Shown in pieces: positions 52,596 through 62,823 of a stretch of DNA of 64,000 nt (the first letter of the stretch is position 1; the number at the start of each line of letters is the position of its first letter). The stretch is taken from contig NZ_LTDM01000011.1 of assembly GCF_001940565.1 (NCBI RefSeq), positions 124,001 through 188,000 of the forward strand. The letters run 5' to 3'. Under the pieces are notes generated by a model, which saw nothing but the letters and a program-made list of their open reading frames with translations, ran no database searches and was not told the DNA's origin. This stretch comes from Tissierella creatinophila DSM 6911 (GTDB taxonomy: Bacteria > Bacillota > Clostridia > Tissierellales > Tissierellaceae). Position numbers and translations under genes: made by a program.

Positions 52596-54620
52596 CTACT
52601 TAACTATCTTTCTATCCCAATGTCTATGTTTGGCTATTTCTTTAGCAATATTATCTAAGCTATCTTTATTTAAAACACCAGGTTCTTTCGTTTTCCAATT
52701 CTCCATCCAATTTATTGAATCTCCTAATGGAGCTATTGTTTTATAATGACTAAAAGCATCATTTAAAAAGTCAGTTGCCTTTTTCTTAAACATTGGATCG
52801 GGATTTTTATCAGACATGACAACTATACTATCATAAAGAACAGAATCCGGTGTATCCACTGCCCAATCAACCTTTAGCTTATTACCATCTGAAATCTTAG
52901 GCATAGATATTTCAGCGTCACATCCTTCTTTTTTTAATATATCTATTATGTTTTCTGCATCTTTTTCATAAGAAGAATCAGATAACAATATAAGAGCCTT
53001 TCTTCCTTTGGCTGTAAATTTTGTGTTCATTTGACTTAAAGCTGGTGAAATATATTCCGGTTTTTTTACATCAACATTTGGGACTTTGCAATCTAGCTTT
53101 TCTGCAACATGTTTAGCTAAATCTCTATCTATATTTGCTATCATATTAACTGTGTTTTGCCTTACTTCTTCTGATTCACATTTATTTAACTCAAAAGATA
53201 TGGCATCTTTAATATGCTGTTTTTCTACTTCACTCATAGAGTTATAGAACATTATAGCCTGGCTAAAGTGATCATCAAAGCTCTCACTTCTCTCTCTTGT
53301 CTTGTAGCCTTCTACCTTTTGAGCTAAATGTCTATAATCATGTTCATCATCTGACTCATGAGGATCGTTACCTTTTAAGAAGTTTTTATGATAACTTACT
53401 TGTCCAGTATTTATTGTCATCCTATGCATTCCATCCCTTTGATTGTTATATACAGGAGCTATAGGTCTATTTATTGGTATCTCATTAAAGTTTGGTCCTC
53501 CAAGTCTAGATAATTGAGTATCTAGGTATGAAAATAACCTAGTTTGGAGTAGAGGATCATTTGTAAAATCTATTCCCGGAATAATATGTCCTGGATGAAA
53601 TGCCACTTGCTCAGTTTCTGCAAAAAAGTTATCAGGGTTTTTATTTAACTCTATCTTACCTATTATTGTAATTGGAACCATTTCTTCAGGTATAAGTTTT
53701 GTAGGGTCAAGAAGATCTATTCCATACTTAAATTCATCTTTTTCAGGTATAAGTTGAACTCCAACTTCCCACTTAGGATAATTCCCTTTTTCTATAGAAT
53801 CCCATAAATCTCTTCTATGAAAATCTGGGTCTTTTCCTGATATCTTTTGAGCTTCATCCCACACTAGGGAGTGCGTTCCAAGAACTGGTTTAAAGTGATA
53901 TTTTATAAAATGAGATTTCCCATCTTCGTTTATCCATCTAAATGTGTGCACTCCAAATCCTTCCATCATATTAGTAGATCTTGGTATTCCTCTATCTGAC
54001 ATAGCCCACATTAGCATATGAGCTGTTTCATGGTTTTGGGATATAAAGTCCCAAAAAGTGTCATGGGCAGATGAGGCTTGGGGCATATCGTGATGAGGTT
54101 CCATTTTAACTGCATGTATAAAATCAGGAAATTTAATACCATCTTGAATAAAAAATACAGGCATGTTATTTCCAACTAAATCATAGTTACCCTCTTCTGT
54201 GTAAAACTTCATAGCAAAACCTCTTACATCTCTTACAGTATCTGATGATCCTTTGTTTCCTGCTACAGGAGAAAATCTCATAAAAAGGGGTGTCTCTTTT
54301 CCTTCTTCAGAAAATATTATAGCTTTTGTAAATTCTTTCATTGATTTGGTACAAGTAAAGGTTCCATGTGCTCCGTGTCCTCTTGCATGTACTACTCTCT
54401 CTGGGATCCTTTCATGATCAAAATGCATCATTTTTTCTCTGTAATGAAAATCTTCAAGTAAAGTTGGCCCCCTTCTTCCAGCCGTTAAAGATTTTTCATC
54501 TTCCGTTACTTTCATACCAGTGTTTGTAGTTAGTGTTTCACCTTCATCTCGAACTTTAAATTTTTCAAGCTGCTCTTGTTTCTTATCCATTTTAGGTTTA
54601 TTATCCTTTTTATCTTTCAT
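52596..54620 (-). CDS. katE: Large-subunit haem catalase (KatE/HPII type)
   Basis: Splits hydrogen peroxide in the cytosol. The 674-aa protein has the catalytic His in RVVHARGHGAHG, the catalytic Asn in GNNMPVFFIQDG, and the haem-ligand Tyr in RLFSYLDTQLSRLGG. A C-terminal flavodoxin/GATase-like domain from about residue 565 (GRKALILLSDSSYEKDAENI) marks clade 2. That domain is structural in catalases and has no amidotransferase role. A haem catalase in an otherwise anaerobic gene set points to aerotolerance or stress in spores. ATG at 54620 lies 8 bp after AGGAGGCC. Confidence 0.95.
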   Translation of the reverse strand: MKDKKDNKPKMDKKQEQLEKFKVRDEGETLTTNTGMKVTEDEKSLTAGRRGPTLLEDFHYREKMMHFDHERIPERVVHARGHGAHGTFTCTKSMKEFTKAIIFSEEGKETPLFMRFSPVAGNKGSSDTVRDVRGFAMKFYTEEGNYDLVGNNMPVFFIQDGIKFPDFIHAVKMEPHHDMPQASSAHDTFWDFISQNHETAHMLMWAMSDRGIPRSTNMMEGFGVHTFRWINEDGKSHFIKYHFKPVLGTHSLVWDEAQKISGKDPDFHRRDLWDSIEKGNYPKWEVGVQLIPEKDEFKYGIDLLDPTKLIPEEMVPITIIGKIELNKNPDNFFAETEQVAFHPGHIIPGIDFTNDPLLQTRLFSYLDTQLSRLGGPNFNEIPINRPIAPVYNNQRDGMHRMTINTGQVSYHKNFLKGNDPHESDDEHDYRHLAQKVEGYKTRERSESFDDHFSQAIMFYNSMSEVEKQHIKDAISFELNKCESEEVRQNTVNMIANIDRDLAKHVAEKLDCKVPNVDVKKPEYISPALSQMNTKFTAKGRKALILLSDSSYEKDAENIIDILKKEGCDAEISMPKISDGNKLKVDWAVDTPDSVLYDSIVVMSDKNPDPMFKKKATDFLNDAFSHYKTIAPLGDSINWMENWKTKEPGVLNKDSLDNIAKEIAKHRHWDRKIVK

Positions 54621-54738
54621 CTTTAGGCCTCCTATATTTTAAGATATATTCTTTAAATATTCAGTCGATATTTTAATACCCAAATAAAGGATTATTATTG
54701 AAATTTATAAAATTTTATCTATTTAAAAGATAATCATT

Positions 54739-55116
54739 TTATTCACTAAGAGTATTTATCCTAAAAGAAAAATAATAATAGATAAACATTATTAAAAAAA
54801 GTATAAGAAGTCTTAAATACATATTGTTCATTAAAATAGCAGTTGTAATTAACATAATTGACACAGGTATAACTATTAACAACTTTTTCCTTAGAGTCAT
54901 AGATCTTGTTCTTTTAAATTCTTCTAGATGGTTTTTATAAATTTTTGTTGATATAAACCATTTATTAAACTTCGGAGATCCTTTAGCAAAGAAGAATGAA
55001 GCTAAAAGTAAAAAAGGAGTGGTAGGAAGTACAGGAAGAAATATCCCTATAAATCCTAATCCTAGAAAAACAAATGCTAATATAATATATATTATATTTA
55101 AAAATGATACTCTCAT
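54739..55116 (-). CDS. DUF454 (YbaN-like) small membrane protein
   Basis: A 125-aa protein with three or four hydrophobic helices. The family signature LGFIGIFLPVLPTTPFLLLASFFFAKGSPKFNKWF sits near the N-terminus. Function unknown; relatives are found next to haem or respiratory genes in some bacteria. It is a single gene with AGGAGGAATTCTACTT before the ATG. Confidence 0.9.
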   Translation of the reverse strand: MRVSFLNIIYIILAFVFLGLGFIGIFLPVLPTTPFLLLASFFFAKGSPKFNKWFISTKIYKNHLEEFKRTRSMTLRKKLLIVIPVSIMLITTAILMNNMYLRLLILFLIMFIYYYFSFRINTLSE

Positions 55117-55261
55117 AAGTAGAATTCCTCCTAAATTGATGTTTTGTGATTTATACTAGGCATTTGTATTATTTTAGTAAATTTGGCACATTCTCTTTCT
55201 TTATTGAATATTATATATTCTATTTGACAAATATACAATCACAATTGAAGGAGGAATAGAG

Positions 55262-57268
55262 GTGAATTTTAGAAACAAATTAATTATTCCAATATCTTTT
55301 ATTGTTTTTCTCTCGATGTCTATATTGGGAGTAATTATGTATTTTAATGTGGAATCTTCTTTTGAAAAACAGATAATTGGAGAATCACAAAAACAGCTAC
55401 AACTTGTAGAAATGATTATTGATAATCAGCTTGATCTAGAAAAAGATATAAAAAGAGAACTAGGATCATCTTACTTGCCTGTTGCAAATAGCATAGCGTT
55501 ATCTATAGATAAAGATCCTAATATTTTAAATAACGAGAATTTAAATGAACTCTCAAAACAACTTATGTTAGATGAAATCAATGTTGTAAATGGAGATGGA
55601 TTTATCACTCACTCTACAGTAGATAACTTTATAGGTTATGATATGGCAAGTAGTGAACAATCTAAATCTTTTTTAGAAGTAATAAGTGGCAACAAAAATA
55701 CAATGATTCAAGATCCTAAAGTTAGAGGTTCAGATAGGATTCTCTATCAATATATTGCAGTAAGAAGAATAGATGCACCTGGTCTTATTCAAATTGGATT
55801 GGATCCTAAAAAGGTAGAACAAATAGATGATCAACTTAAAATAGATAAATATATAAGAGATATGAAGTTTGGAAAAGATGGCTATGCTTTTATTTTAGAA
55901 AAGGGAAGCGGTAAGACTTTAGTTCATCCTAATGTCAACGTAGAGGGAACACGGGTAAAAGAAGACTTTATAGATTATATAGTTAAAAAGGAGAACGGAT
56001 ATCTAAGATATAGTTTTGAAGGTGTGGAGAAGATAGTTGTATTTAAAACTATAGGAAAAACCATAATAGCTATAACCGAATCTCTTACTGATTTAAACGT
56101 TCTTAAAAAGTCAATCTTATATCTACTTATTATAGTTACCGTTATTTGTTTAGCGATATCTATAAGTTCTCTCTATATAATAGTTACAAAGTTTGCCTTA
56201 AACCCTATAAAACGTGTCATGGAAGCTGTAGGAGAAATGGAAAAGGGAAACTTAACTGTTCAAATTCCAGAAAAATCTAAGGATGAATTTGGAGATTTGG
56301 CAAGAAGCTTTAATAGTATGATAGTAAATATAAGAAATTTAGTATTTAACATCATAAATTTATCCAATACTTTAGACCATTCTTCTTCTACTATGAACGA
56401 CAATGCACGAGGCATAGGTGCAGCAAGTGAGGAAGTTGCTAAGAGTATTGGTGAGATAGCTGAAGGCTCAAGTAGTCAAGCCCAAGATGCAAATAACGCT
56501 CTACAACTTACCAATCTTTTATCTTCAAAAGTAAAAACTATGACAAATACTTTAACTAGTGTAATGACAAGTTCTGGTGAAATGAATCAAAAAAGTGAAG
56601 ATGGACTTAAAACTTTAGTAGAACTTAAAGAAAAGCTAGATGAAAATGAAACTGCATCTAGTAAAGTATCCCAAAGCGTCTCAGATCTTTCTGATAAGTC
56701 TACAATGATAGAATCTATATTAAAGACTATACAAAACATATCAGAGCAAATAAATCTTCTTTCCCTAAACGCTACGATAGAGGCTGCTCGTGCAGGAGAA
56801 CACGGTCGTGGATTTGCTGTAGTTGCCGATGAGATAAGAAGACTATCTGAAGATACCAATAATTCTACAGGAGAAATACAAAATATAATAGAAGAAATAC
56901 AGTCAGTTATAGGAGATACATCAATAAATGCAAATTTAACAAGTAAATCTATAGAAAATGCGAGTATCACTTTAGCTAAAACTGAAGATGTTTTTTATGA
57001 TTTAAAAAGTTCTGTAGAAAACTCCATTTCTAGAATAAATGAATTAAATGATGATCTTATAGAGGTAAGTAAGACCAAGGAAAACACCTTAGTTTCCATT
57101 GAAAACATATCTTCTATCACACAAGAGTCTTCAGCTGCAACTGAACAAATTAGCGCCTCTACTGAAGAACAAACGGCTGCTATAGAAGAAGTTGTAGGGA
57201 GTATAGAAGACTTAAATAGGATGTCAAAGGAGTTAACTAGTCTTATAGGTCAATTTAAAGTAGAATAA
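55262..57268 (+). CDS. Methyl-accepting chemotaxis protein with extracellular Cache sensor
   Basis: A 668-aa membrane chemoreceptor. First helix at residues 5-27, an extracellular Cache-type region about 30-280 ([23 protein letters not shown] is a typical sCache segment), second helix about 284-308, HAMP about 309-362, then the signalling domain with [37 protein letters not shown] at 55262 follows AAGGAGGAATAGAG. The ligand is unknown; Cache receptors often sense small carboxylates or amino acids. Confidence 0.95.
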   Translation: MNFRNKLIIPISFIVFLSMSILGVIMYFNVESSFEKQIIGESQKQLQLVEMIIDNQLDLEKDIKRELGSSYLPVANSIALSIDKDPNILNNENLNELSKQLMLDEINVVNGDGFITHSTVDNFIGYDMASSEQSKSFLEVISGNKNTMIQDPKVRGSDRILYQYIAVRRIDAPGLIQIGLDPKKVEQIDDQLKIDKYIRDMKFGKDGYAFILEKGSGKTLVHPNVNVEGTRVKEDFIDYIVKKENGYLRYSFEGVEKIVVFKTIGKTIIAITESLTDLNVLKKSILYLLIIVTVICLAISISSLYIIVTKFALNPIKRVMEAVGEMEKGNLTVQIPEKSKDEFGDLARSFNSMIVNIRNLVFNIINLSNTLDHSSSTMNDNARGIGAASEEVAKSIGEIAEGSSSQAQDANNALQLTNLLSSKVKTMTNTLTSVMTSSGEMNQKSEDGLKTLVELKEKLDENETASSKVSQSVSDLSDKSTMIESILKTIQNISEQINLLSLNATIEAARAGEHGRGFAVVADEIRRLSEDTNNSTGEIQNIIEEIQSVIGDTSINANLTSKSIENASITLAKTEDVFYDLKSSVENSISRINELNDDLIEVSKTKENTLVSIENISSITQESSAATEQISASTEEQTAAIEEVVGSIEDLNRMSKELTSLIGQFKVE

Positions 57269-57294
57269 AAAGGTGTGTCTAGACACACCTTTTT
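57267..57294. terminator. Bidirectional terminator between the chemoreceptor and flavodoxin genes
   Basis: AAAAAGGTGTGTCT pairs with AGACACACCTTTTT; T runs on both strands serve two convergent genes. Confidence 0.9.
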
Positions 57295-57778
57295 ATTTAT
57301 TTTCTAAGCTCTTAGCCCACTCTAATACTCCAGCCTTTACCCCTTCAAACTCATTTTTAACATTGACTAGTCCATATGAAGATAGAAGTTTATTGTTTAT
57401 TTTTACTGAATCTTTTATCTTACTCTCAGCTTTTCCAGGCCCACCAAGACTAGTATAAAAGAAAGCTATATTTTTATCTTTTAATATACCAGTTTCCAAA
57501 AGAGTTCTAATAGCTGGAGTAAAACTCCCAGCCCAAATAGGACTACCAATGAAAATAGTATCATATTCATCTAGGTTTGATTTAATAGAATGGAGATGGG
57601 GTTTCTTTTTCATGATAACCTCCCCACTACCAAGTAAGTATTTACTAAATCCTTTGGATTTTAAGTCTTTTATAGGTTTTATCTCTTCACATGGAATGTT
57701 CAATTCTTTTGATAGATATTGTGCGACCATCTTAGTACTTCCTTCGAATGAGTAAAAGAGAATTATTTGTTTTGACAT
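57293..57778 (-). CDS. Flavodoxin-family protein
   Basis: A 161-aa FMN-binding electron carrier or related reductase. The phosphate loop is YSFEGSTKMVAQYL, the second loop TIFIGSPIWAGSFTPAIRTLL, and FFYTSLGGPGKAES follows, as in the NAD(P)H-dependent flavodoxin_4 group. Partner unknown. Confidence 0.88.
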   Translation of the reverse strand: MSKQIILFYSFEGSTKMVAQYLSKELNIPCEEIKPIKDLKSKGFSKYLLGSGEVIMKKKPHLHSIKSNLDEYDTIFIGSPIWAGSFTPAIRTLLETGILKDKNIAFFYTSLGGPGKAESKIKDSVKINNKLLSSYGLVNVKNEFEGVKAGVLEWAKSLENK

Positions 57779-57886
57779 GGTTTCATCTCCTTTTATTTAA
57801 TCTGATTAGTATGTTTTTGTTTAAAATTCATCTTCGCTGGCATCTTTTAATAACTCTTTTAATGTTATTTATATTTAACTTTTTAT

Positions 57887-59134
57887 TTATATTTTGCTTT
57901 CTAAATAATCACTTGAAATTATATATCTTATAGGCTTATCTTTTATTTTTTTAATTATACCCTTTTCTTCTACAGTTTTAAGTTTTTTTCTTATAGTAGC
58001 TGCTGTATATCCAACATTTACTTCGAAGTCTTTAATACTTAGCCCTTTTTGTTTATCATTTGTAAAATAAAGCTCTTGTGCAAGAATAAAAACCATATTT
58101 ATTTCATCATTATCAACTAATCTCTCATCATTATTTATTTTTTCAAAAGCCATATCTAACAACTCTATTTTCTCATTTAAGTCCAGCAATAACATTTCTT
58201 GTCCTTCTATTATAAGTCCTAAAAATGTATCTACAAAGAAATTCATTTCTCCTCTAGATACTATTTTATTTGTAATATCAAAGGCTTCTAGATATTTTTT
58301 TCTTCCCATATTACATCCTCTAGATAGTGACATCGCCGTTAATAGAGAGTATTCTTCCTCTAAATAGATACTACTTATAAATCTACTTGTTCTTCCATTT
58401 CCATCATAATATGGATGCAAATATCCAAAATAATAATGTGCTATGGCTATTTTTATAAGATGATGACATTTTTCATTATCTATATCCATAAAGGCAATTA
58501 GCTCTTTAATTTTTTCTATTATAAGCTCTTCTGTCTTTTCTCCTGAAGTTAAGCCTCTATGTATTTCTTTAAGTCCTTTTCTTACATAGGTTATATCTTT
58601 TCTAAATAGTTCCCCATCTGGCAAGTCATTCTTTGATACAGCTCCAGATGTTATTTCATCATAAATTTTTCTATAATCTTTAACTTTTTCTGGTCTTTTT
58701 AAATCTCCCATAATTAATTTAAGATAAGAGTTAATAACACTCCCAAATCTTAAATTAGACTTTTTGTTTTTCTCAGACATTATAGTCCTGGTAGTTTCTA
58801 CTATTTCTTCACGCGTACTCTTTACACCTTCTAATTCATTGGTACTATATAATTCTTCACTTATAATTATATCCGCAAGAAATCTTTGCTTTGCAACTTC
58901 AGGAAGTATTAGATAACTTTCTTCGAGTATATTATCGTTTTTGGTTAATTTACTTATCAAATTCATAGTTAAATTAGTAGGGACATAAAATAATTCAAAT
59001 ATGTCATCTTGATTTATAGGTTTTATTTCTAATCCTGTCTTTATAGTACTCTCATAATTATATCTATTTGTTGATATCTCTTTACGTTCTTCTATTCCTT
59101 TTATATTATAAAACATTTTATGAAAATATTTCAT
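57887..59134 (-). CDS. Fic-domain protein with C-terminal winged-helix domain
   Basis: A 415-aa protein. The Fic active site is HPYYDGNGRTSR, matching HPFx(D/E)GNGRxxR, so AMP transfer to a protein target is expected. N-terminal SEELYSTNELEGVKSTREE holds the (S/T)xxxE(G/N)-type inhibitory helix motif (TNELEG), as in self-inhibited class II Fic proteins. A winged-helix ending (YTAATIRKKLKTVEEKGII) could bind DNA. ATG at 59134 is chosen because AGAGGTGTTAAA precedes it. No antitoxin partner gene is adjacent. Confidence 0.92.
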   Translation of the reverse strand: MKYFHKMFYNIKGIEERKEISTNRYNYESTIKTGLEIKPINQDDIFELFYVPTNLTMNLISKLTKNDNILEESYLILPEVAKQRFLADIIISEELYSTNELEGVKSTREEIVETTRTIMSEKNKKSNLRFGSVINSYLKLIMGDLKRPEKVKDYRKIYDEITSGAVSKNDLPDGELFRKDITYVRKGLKEIHRGLTSGEKTEELIIEKIKELIAFMDIDNEKCHHLIKIAIAHYYFGYLHPYYDGNGRTSRFISSIYLEEEYSLLTAMSLSRGCNMGRKKYLEAFDITNKIVSRGEMNFFVDTFLGLIIEGQEMLLLDLNEKIELLDMAFEKINNDERLVDNDEINMVFILAQELYFTNDKQKGLSIKDFEVNVGYTAATIRKKLKTVEEKGIIKKIKDKPIRYIISSDYLESKI

Positions 59135-59274
59135 TTTAACACCTCTTTTATATATATTATCCATTATATCCTATAAATACATAATACAAACAGTAAACTT
59201 AATTGTTTTTATCATTTATAAATTTATATTGTATGCTTATATGCTAATAATCCTTATTTATATAACATATCTAT

Positions 59275-59320
59275 TTAAAAAGCCAATAGATTAATAAAAA
59301 TTAATTTATTGGCTTTTTAA
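59275..59320. terminator. Terminator between the Ig-like fragment and the Fic gene
   Basis: AAAAAGCCAATAGATTAAT pairs with its near-complement; T runs at both ends. Confidence 0.75.
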
Positions 59321-59346
59321 TAATGTTTTATATTTTATAACTTTGA

Positions 59347-60300
59347 TTACTCAATCTCAAATTCTGCTGCTAAATAGTATGTTTTATAATCTCCACTATC
59401 TTCCAGATTCGATATGTCTTTTATGATACGATATTCACCTGGCTCAAGTTCTCCATAAAGCCATTGCCAGTCAACTTTAAATTCTCTTTCTTCTCCAGGT
59501 GGTAGTTCATATCCAATATCTTTAAATCCATATTCACCATCTATTACTATTGGATACTCATACCATATTCCATCTATCTTTTTTTCTAAAATAAAACTTT
59601 CTCCATATATAACTTCATTATAGGATTTACTTAAAAAAAGTAAAGTTAATCCTTTTGGATTGACTGAGTGTTCTTTTGTAGACATAATAATTCGGTCAAG
59701 ATTATTAACCTTTTCATGTTTTGTAGGTTTTAACTTAGTTTTGTCCCTAGGATCTTATGGTATAAGCACTTTGTCTTTTCTAATATATTCTTCATAAAAC
59801 TCTACTAACTCTTTAAACTTCCCCTTACTCTTTCCAAGTTCTTTTGTAGTCATTCCTATAACAGATGTAGTAAAACTATCTATATAGTTTCTATCTACTG
59901 GAAGAATTCCTTCTGCATTACTGTTTACAGGCACATAAACTATTTCATCTAAATTATCTATTAGTGAAAATAGTATAGCACTTTGACTTGTAATCTTATC
60001 GGTAGTTAAATCCTCTTTTTGTGATAGTTCAAAATTTAATATTAATGAATAGGGTTTCTCATCTGATGATATTTTCATTGACTTATATTCATAACCTTTT
60101 TCAAACTTTAAGTTTGATATTATATTTCCTACTTTAGAATTATCCCCCACATATTCTGTTTTGTTTTTATATAGTTTGTCAATTAAGTTTTCTTCTTTCT
60201 CAATGTCGCATCCTATTAAAAAACTAGTCCCTAAGATGGATACTATTAAAAATAAAATTAAAGACTTAGAAGATATTTTATCAACTTTTTTCTTAATCAT
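59347..60300 (-). pseudogene. DUF4825 / Ig-like lipoprotein gene interrupted by one in-frame stop
   Basis: Two open frames lie in the same reading frame with only a TAA (59755-59757) between them. The first (59755-60300, 181 aa) has a lipoprotein signal (lipobox FLIGC, Cys31) and a DUF4825-like domain (VGDNSKVGNIISNLKFEKGY). The second continues without a break as DPRDKTKLKPTKHEK and then a bacterial Ig-like domain (SYNEVIYGESFILEKKIDG, PPGEEREFKVDW, GEYRI) to 59347. Its first Met (59685) has no ribosome binding site and lies inside the conserved domain. Related surface lipoproteins join these domains, so this looks like one 317-codon gene broken by a nonsense mutation. Alternatives are stop readthrough or an assembly error. 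Confidence 0.72.
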
Positions 60301-60388
60301 CTTTATACCTCCATTAAGATTTTTTCTCCCTCTTTAAATCTATATTATCATAAATATGATTTGTTTTCTCTTTAATATATCACTGACT

Positions 60389-61129
60389 TTATATATTTTT
60401 CTCGGTCAAATATTTCCAATATCTCATTGGCATATTTCTCTTTTGAAGTTTTGGGTTTGTCTTTGTTTGAATTGATATAGCTTTAAAGTAAGTTCTCCAA
60501 AGATCTTCATAGATTTCCTCACTATCTTTTACTAAGAATGGGTCTAGTCTTTCTATATCTTTTACTATCCATTCCTTTTTATTGTAAAAAACTCCTATCT
60601 CTCTTTTGGTGTCGTGAATTATAAAATTTTCCCCTTTTAACCTTTCTTTAAAATGAGGAGCTACCAGAGCTATTATATTGTGATCTGGTTCTACTCTAGC
60701 GTAGAGAATTTCCTCTTTTATCTTTTTAAATCTTAAAATCCCAGTTATTCTATGTCTTTCTTTTCCTACCAGTCTTGATATCTTATCCATGTTTAAAACA
60801 TCTTCATTTGCTAGATTTAAATCTACATCTGAACCTATCTTAAACCCTACTTGAAGATATCTAAGTATTATCATACCAGAGTCAGGAAGCTCAGAGAGAT
60901 ATGCATAAAAAACTCTTCTAAGGCTTTCCGGGGATATCTTGTTTTCTATAGCGCTATAAACTTTTCTTGCTTTTTCTGAATCAGTTTTTATGTATCCCTT
61001 TTCTACCAAAAAGTTTTCCCTAAAGTCTTCTTCTCTAATTATATCTGTTGGCTTTTCTTTAGCATAAAATGCTTCATAGATAGAAGTCAAAAGTCCATCA
61101 AAGCTTCCATCATATATATAGGAAATCAC
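60389..61129 (-). CDS. TIGR03915-type putative DNA repair partner protein (DUF4130)
   Basis: A 246-aa protein that pairs with the radical-SAM protein just upstream. It begins VISYIYDGSFDGLLTSIYEAFY, the family's opening, and continues with the DUF4130 region (VYSAIENKISPESLRRVFYAYL; VGKERHRITGILRFKK; LVAPHFKERL). GTG at 61129 is chosen over a GTG/ATG at 61156 because AGGGGGCGAG precedes it and it overlaps the stop of the partner by a single G. The pair is thought to act in DNA modification or repair, perhaps like spore photoproduct lyase, but no reaction has been shown to my knowledge. Confidence 0.87.
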   Translation of the reverse strand: MISYIYDGSFDGLLTSIYEAFYAKEKPTDIIREEDFRENFLVEKGYIKTDSEKARKVYSAIENKISPESLRRVFYAYLSELPDSGMIILRYLQVGFKIGSDVDLNLANEDVLNMDKISRLVGKERHRITGILRFKKIKEEILYARVEPDHNIIALVAPHFKERLKGENFIIHDTKREIGVFYNKKEWIVKDIERLDPFLVKDSEEIYEDLWRTYFKAISIQTKTNPKLQKRNMPMRYWKYLTEKNI

Positions 61130-62415
61130 TAAATCTCGCCCCCTATCTCCATCCATTTATCTTCAAAGCTAACATTATCAAACATTGAAATTTGTCTTGT
61201 ATCTTTTCCATTTTTATAAGGAGTTATTATTTGACTTCTTATTATCTCTGGATTTATATCGTTAAATCCAAAGTACTTTCCTTTACAGGTTATAAAGTGC
61301 TGCGCTCTTTTTAATACTATTCCCAGTTTTTTTAAATCAAAAAAGTCTAGAGTGGTAAAGTTTCTAGCGGATATTATCCGCTTTGCAGATCTTACCCCTA
61401 TTCCAGGTACTCTTAGGAGAGTTTTGTAATCTGCTTTATTTATTTCTACTGGGAAGAGGTGGATGTTTCTAAGTGCCCAGTTGCATTTAGGGTCTAGTTC
61501 TAGGTCAAAATTAGGATTTCTTTCATCTAGTAATTCTTTAGCTTCAAAGTTATAAAATCTAAGCAACCAATCTGCTTGATATATTCTATTTTCTCGAACT
61601 AATGGAGGTGAATTTATAACTGGAAGTTTGGGGTTTGTAGAAACTGGTATAAATGCTGAATAATATACCCTCTTTAAGTTGAGAGTTTTATATAGACTCT
61701 CTGATAAGTTTAGTATATTTAAATCATTATCCTCTGTTGCACCCACTATCATTTGAGTTGTCTGTCCTGCTGGGACAAAGTTTGGAGTGGCTTTGAAAAT
61801 CTTTTTATCTTCTTTAGTTTGTAATATATTATTATGGATAAAGCCCATTGGTTTTAATATATCTTTTTTTGTCTTTTTAGGAGCAAGTAGTTTTAGTCCA
61901 TTTTCAGAAGGCAGTTCTATGTTTACGCTCATTCTATCTACATATCTGCCTACTTCTTCTACTAGGAGATCATCAGCACCAGGTATAGTTTTAGTATGGA
62001 TATAACCGTTAAAGTTTTCTTTTTCTCTAAGTGTCTTTACAACTTTTAAAATAAGTTCCATTGTATAATCTGGACTCTTAAATACGGCAGAACTTAAAAA
62101 AAGTCCCTCTATATAGTTTCTCTTATAGAAGTTTATAGTTAAGTCTACTACCTCTTCTGGTGTAAATATAGCTCTTGGAAGATCATTTGAGCTTCTATTT
62201 ACACAATATACGCAGTCATAAACACAATAGTTGGTAAGTAGGATTTTCAAAAGTGATATACATCTTCCATCATCTGACCAACTATGACATATTCCAGCTG
62301 TACTTGTATTTCCAAGTCCATCTTTCTTATTTTTCCTATTGCTTCCACTTGAAGAACAAGATACATCATACTTTGCAGCATCAGATAGTATCTCAAGTTT
62401 TTTAAGTTTATCCAT
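61129..62415 (-). CDS. TIGR03916-type radical SAM protein with helix-hairpin-helix domain
   Basis: A 428-aa radical-SAM enzyme. The cluster motif Cx3Cx2C is CVYDCVYC, reached after GRCISLLKILLTNY. The C-terminal region has a DNA-binding helix-hairpin-helix (LLRVPGIGVRSAKRIISA). Putative DNA modification/repair enzyme, always paired with the TIGR03915 protein that here overlaps it by 1 bp. In a spore former it may repair unusual lesions without oxygen. ATG at 62415 follows AAGGGGTTGAAAAG. Confidence 0.9.
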   Translation of the reverse strand: MDKLKKLEILSDAAKYDVSCSSSGSNRKNKKDGLGNTSTAGICHSWSDDGRCISLLKILLTNYCVYDCVYCVNRSSNDLPRAIFTPEEVVDLTINFYKRNYIEGLFLSSAVFKSPDYTMELILKVVKTLREKENFNGYIHTKTIPGADDLLVEEVGRYVDRMSVNIELPSENGLKLLAPKKTKKDILKPMGFIHNNILQTKEDKKIFKATPNFVPAGQTTQMIVGATEDNDLNILNLSESLYKTLNLKRVYYSAFIPVSTNPKLPVINSPPLVRENRIYQADWLLRFYNFEAKELLDERNPNFDLELDPKCNWALRNIHLFPVEINKADYKTLLRVPGIGVRSAKRIISARNFTTLDFFDLKKLGIVLKRAQHFITCKGKYFGFNDINPEIIRSQIITPYKNGKDTRQISMFDNVSFEDKWMEIGGEI

Positions 62416-62537
62416 CTTTTCAACCCCTTATGCCTTTTAGAAAATTATACCATAAAGACCCTATTAATTCAAACATACGTTTTATTGTTATTGATTGTTT
62501 TTAAAATTTATTTTAACTTTAAAGTAATTTTTTGTAA

Positions 62538-62566
62538 GAATATAAATCTTTCTTTTACTCATACTA
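62538..62566 (+). promoter_or_regulatory. Sigma-G-type forespore promoter of sspH
   Basis: GAATA (62538-62542) and CATACTA (62560-62566) with a 17-bp spacer match the forespore sigma-G consensus, 34 bp before the sspH start. The -10 differs from the TATAAT-like boxes elsewhere in the window. Confidence 0.7.
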
Positions 62567-62600
62567 AAAGAGAAGTGAAAAAACTTTAGGAGGAGATTTT

Positions 62601-62792
62601 GTGAAAGAATCTAAAGCAAAAAAAGTACTTCATGGTGATAAAAATCAAAAAGTAACACATAATGGTCAATTAGTTTGGCTTGAGCATGTAAATGAATCAA
62701 GTGGAGAAGCTCTAGTTTCAGTTATGGATACAGGAGAAAAGAAAACAGTTCCTGTAAGTGAATTAGAACATCAAGGTCAAGGACTTAGATAA
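62601..62792 (+). CDS. sspH: Small acid-soluble spore protein, H type
   Basis: A 63-aa spore protein. The conserved core KVTHNGQLVWLEHVNESSG and the ending KTVPVSELEHQ match the SspH family, made in the developing forespore. GTG at 62601 follows AGGAGGAGATTTT. It shows that the organism belongs to a spore-forming lineage. Confidence 0.9.
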   Translation: MKESKAKKVLHGDKNQKVTHNGQLVWLEHVNESSGEALVSVMDTGEKKTVPVSELEHQGQGLR

Positions 62793-62794
62793 AT

Positions 62795-62822
62795 AAAAAA
62801 TAGCCTTTAAAGGCTATTTTTT
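62795..62822. terminator. Bidirectional terminator between sspH and the ABC ATPase gene
   Basis: AAAAAATAGCCTTT pairs with AAAGGCTATTTTTT; symmetrical, with T runs both ways. Confidence 0.88.
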
Positions 62823-62823
62823 A

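Noticed and set aside
52596-52930. GATase-like C-terminal domain of the catalase as a glutaminase
   Set aside because: Clade 2 catalases carry this flavodoxin/GATase-like fold without amidotransferase activity; it cannot supply ammonia to PurF, PurL or HisF.
57887-59134. Fic protein as part of a toxin-antitoxin pair
   Set aside because: No small antitoxin gene lies beside it, and an inhibitory-helix-like motif is present in the same chain, so it is more likely a self-inhibited single protein.
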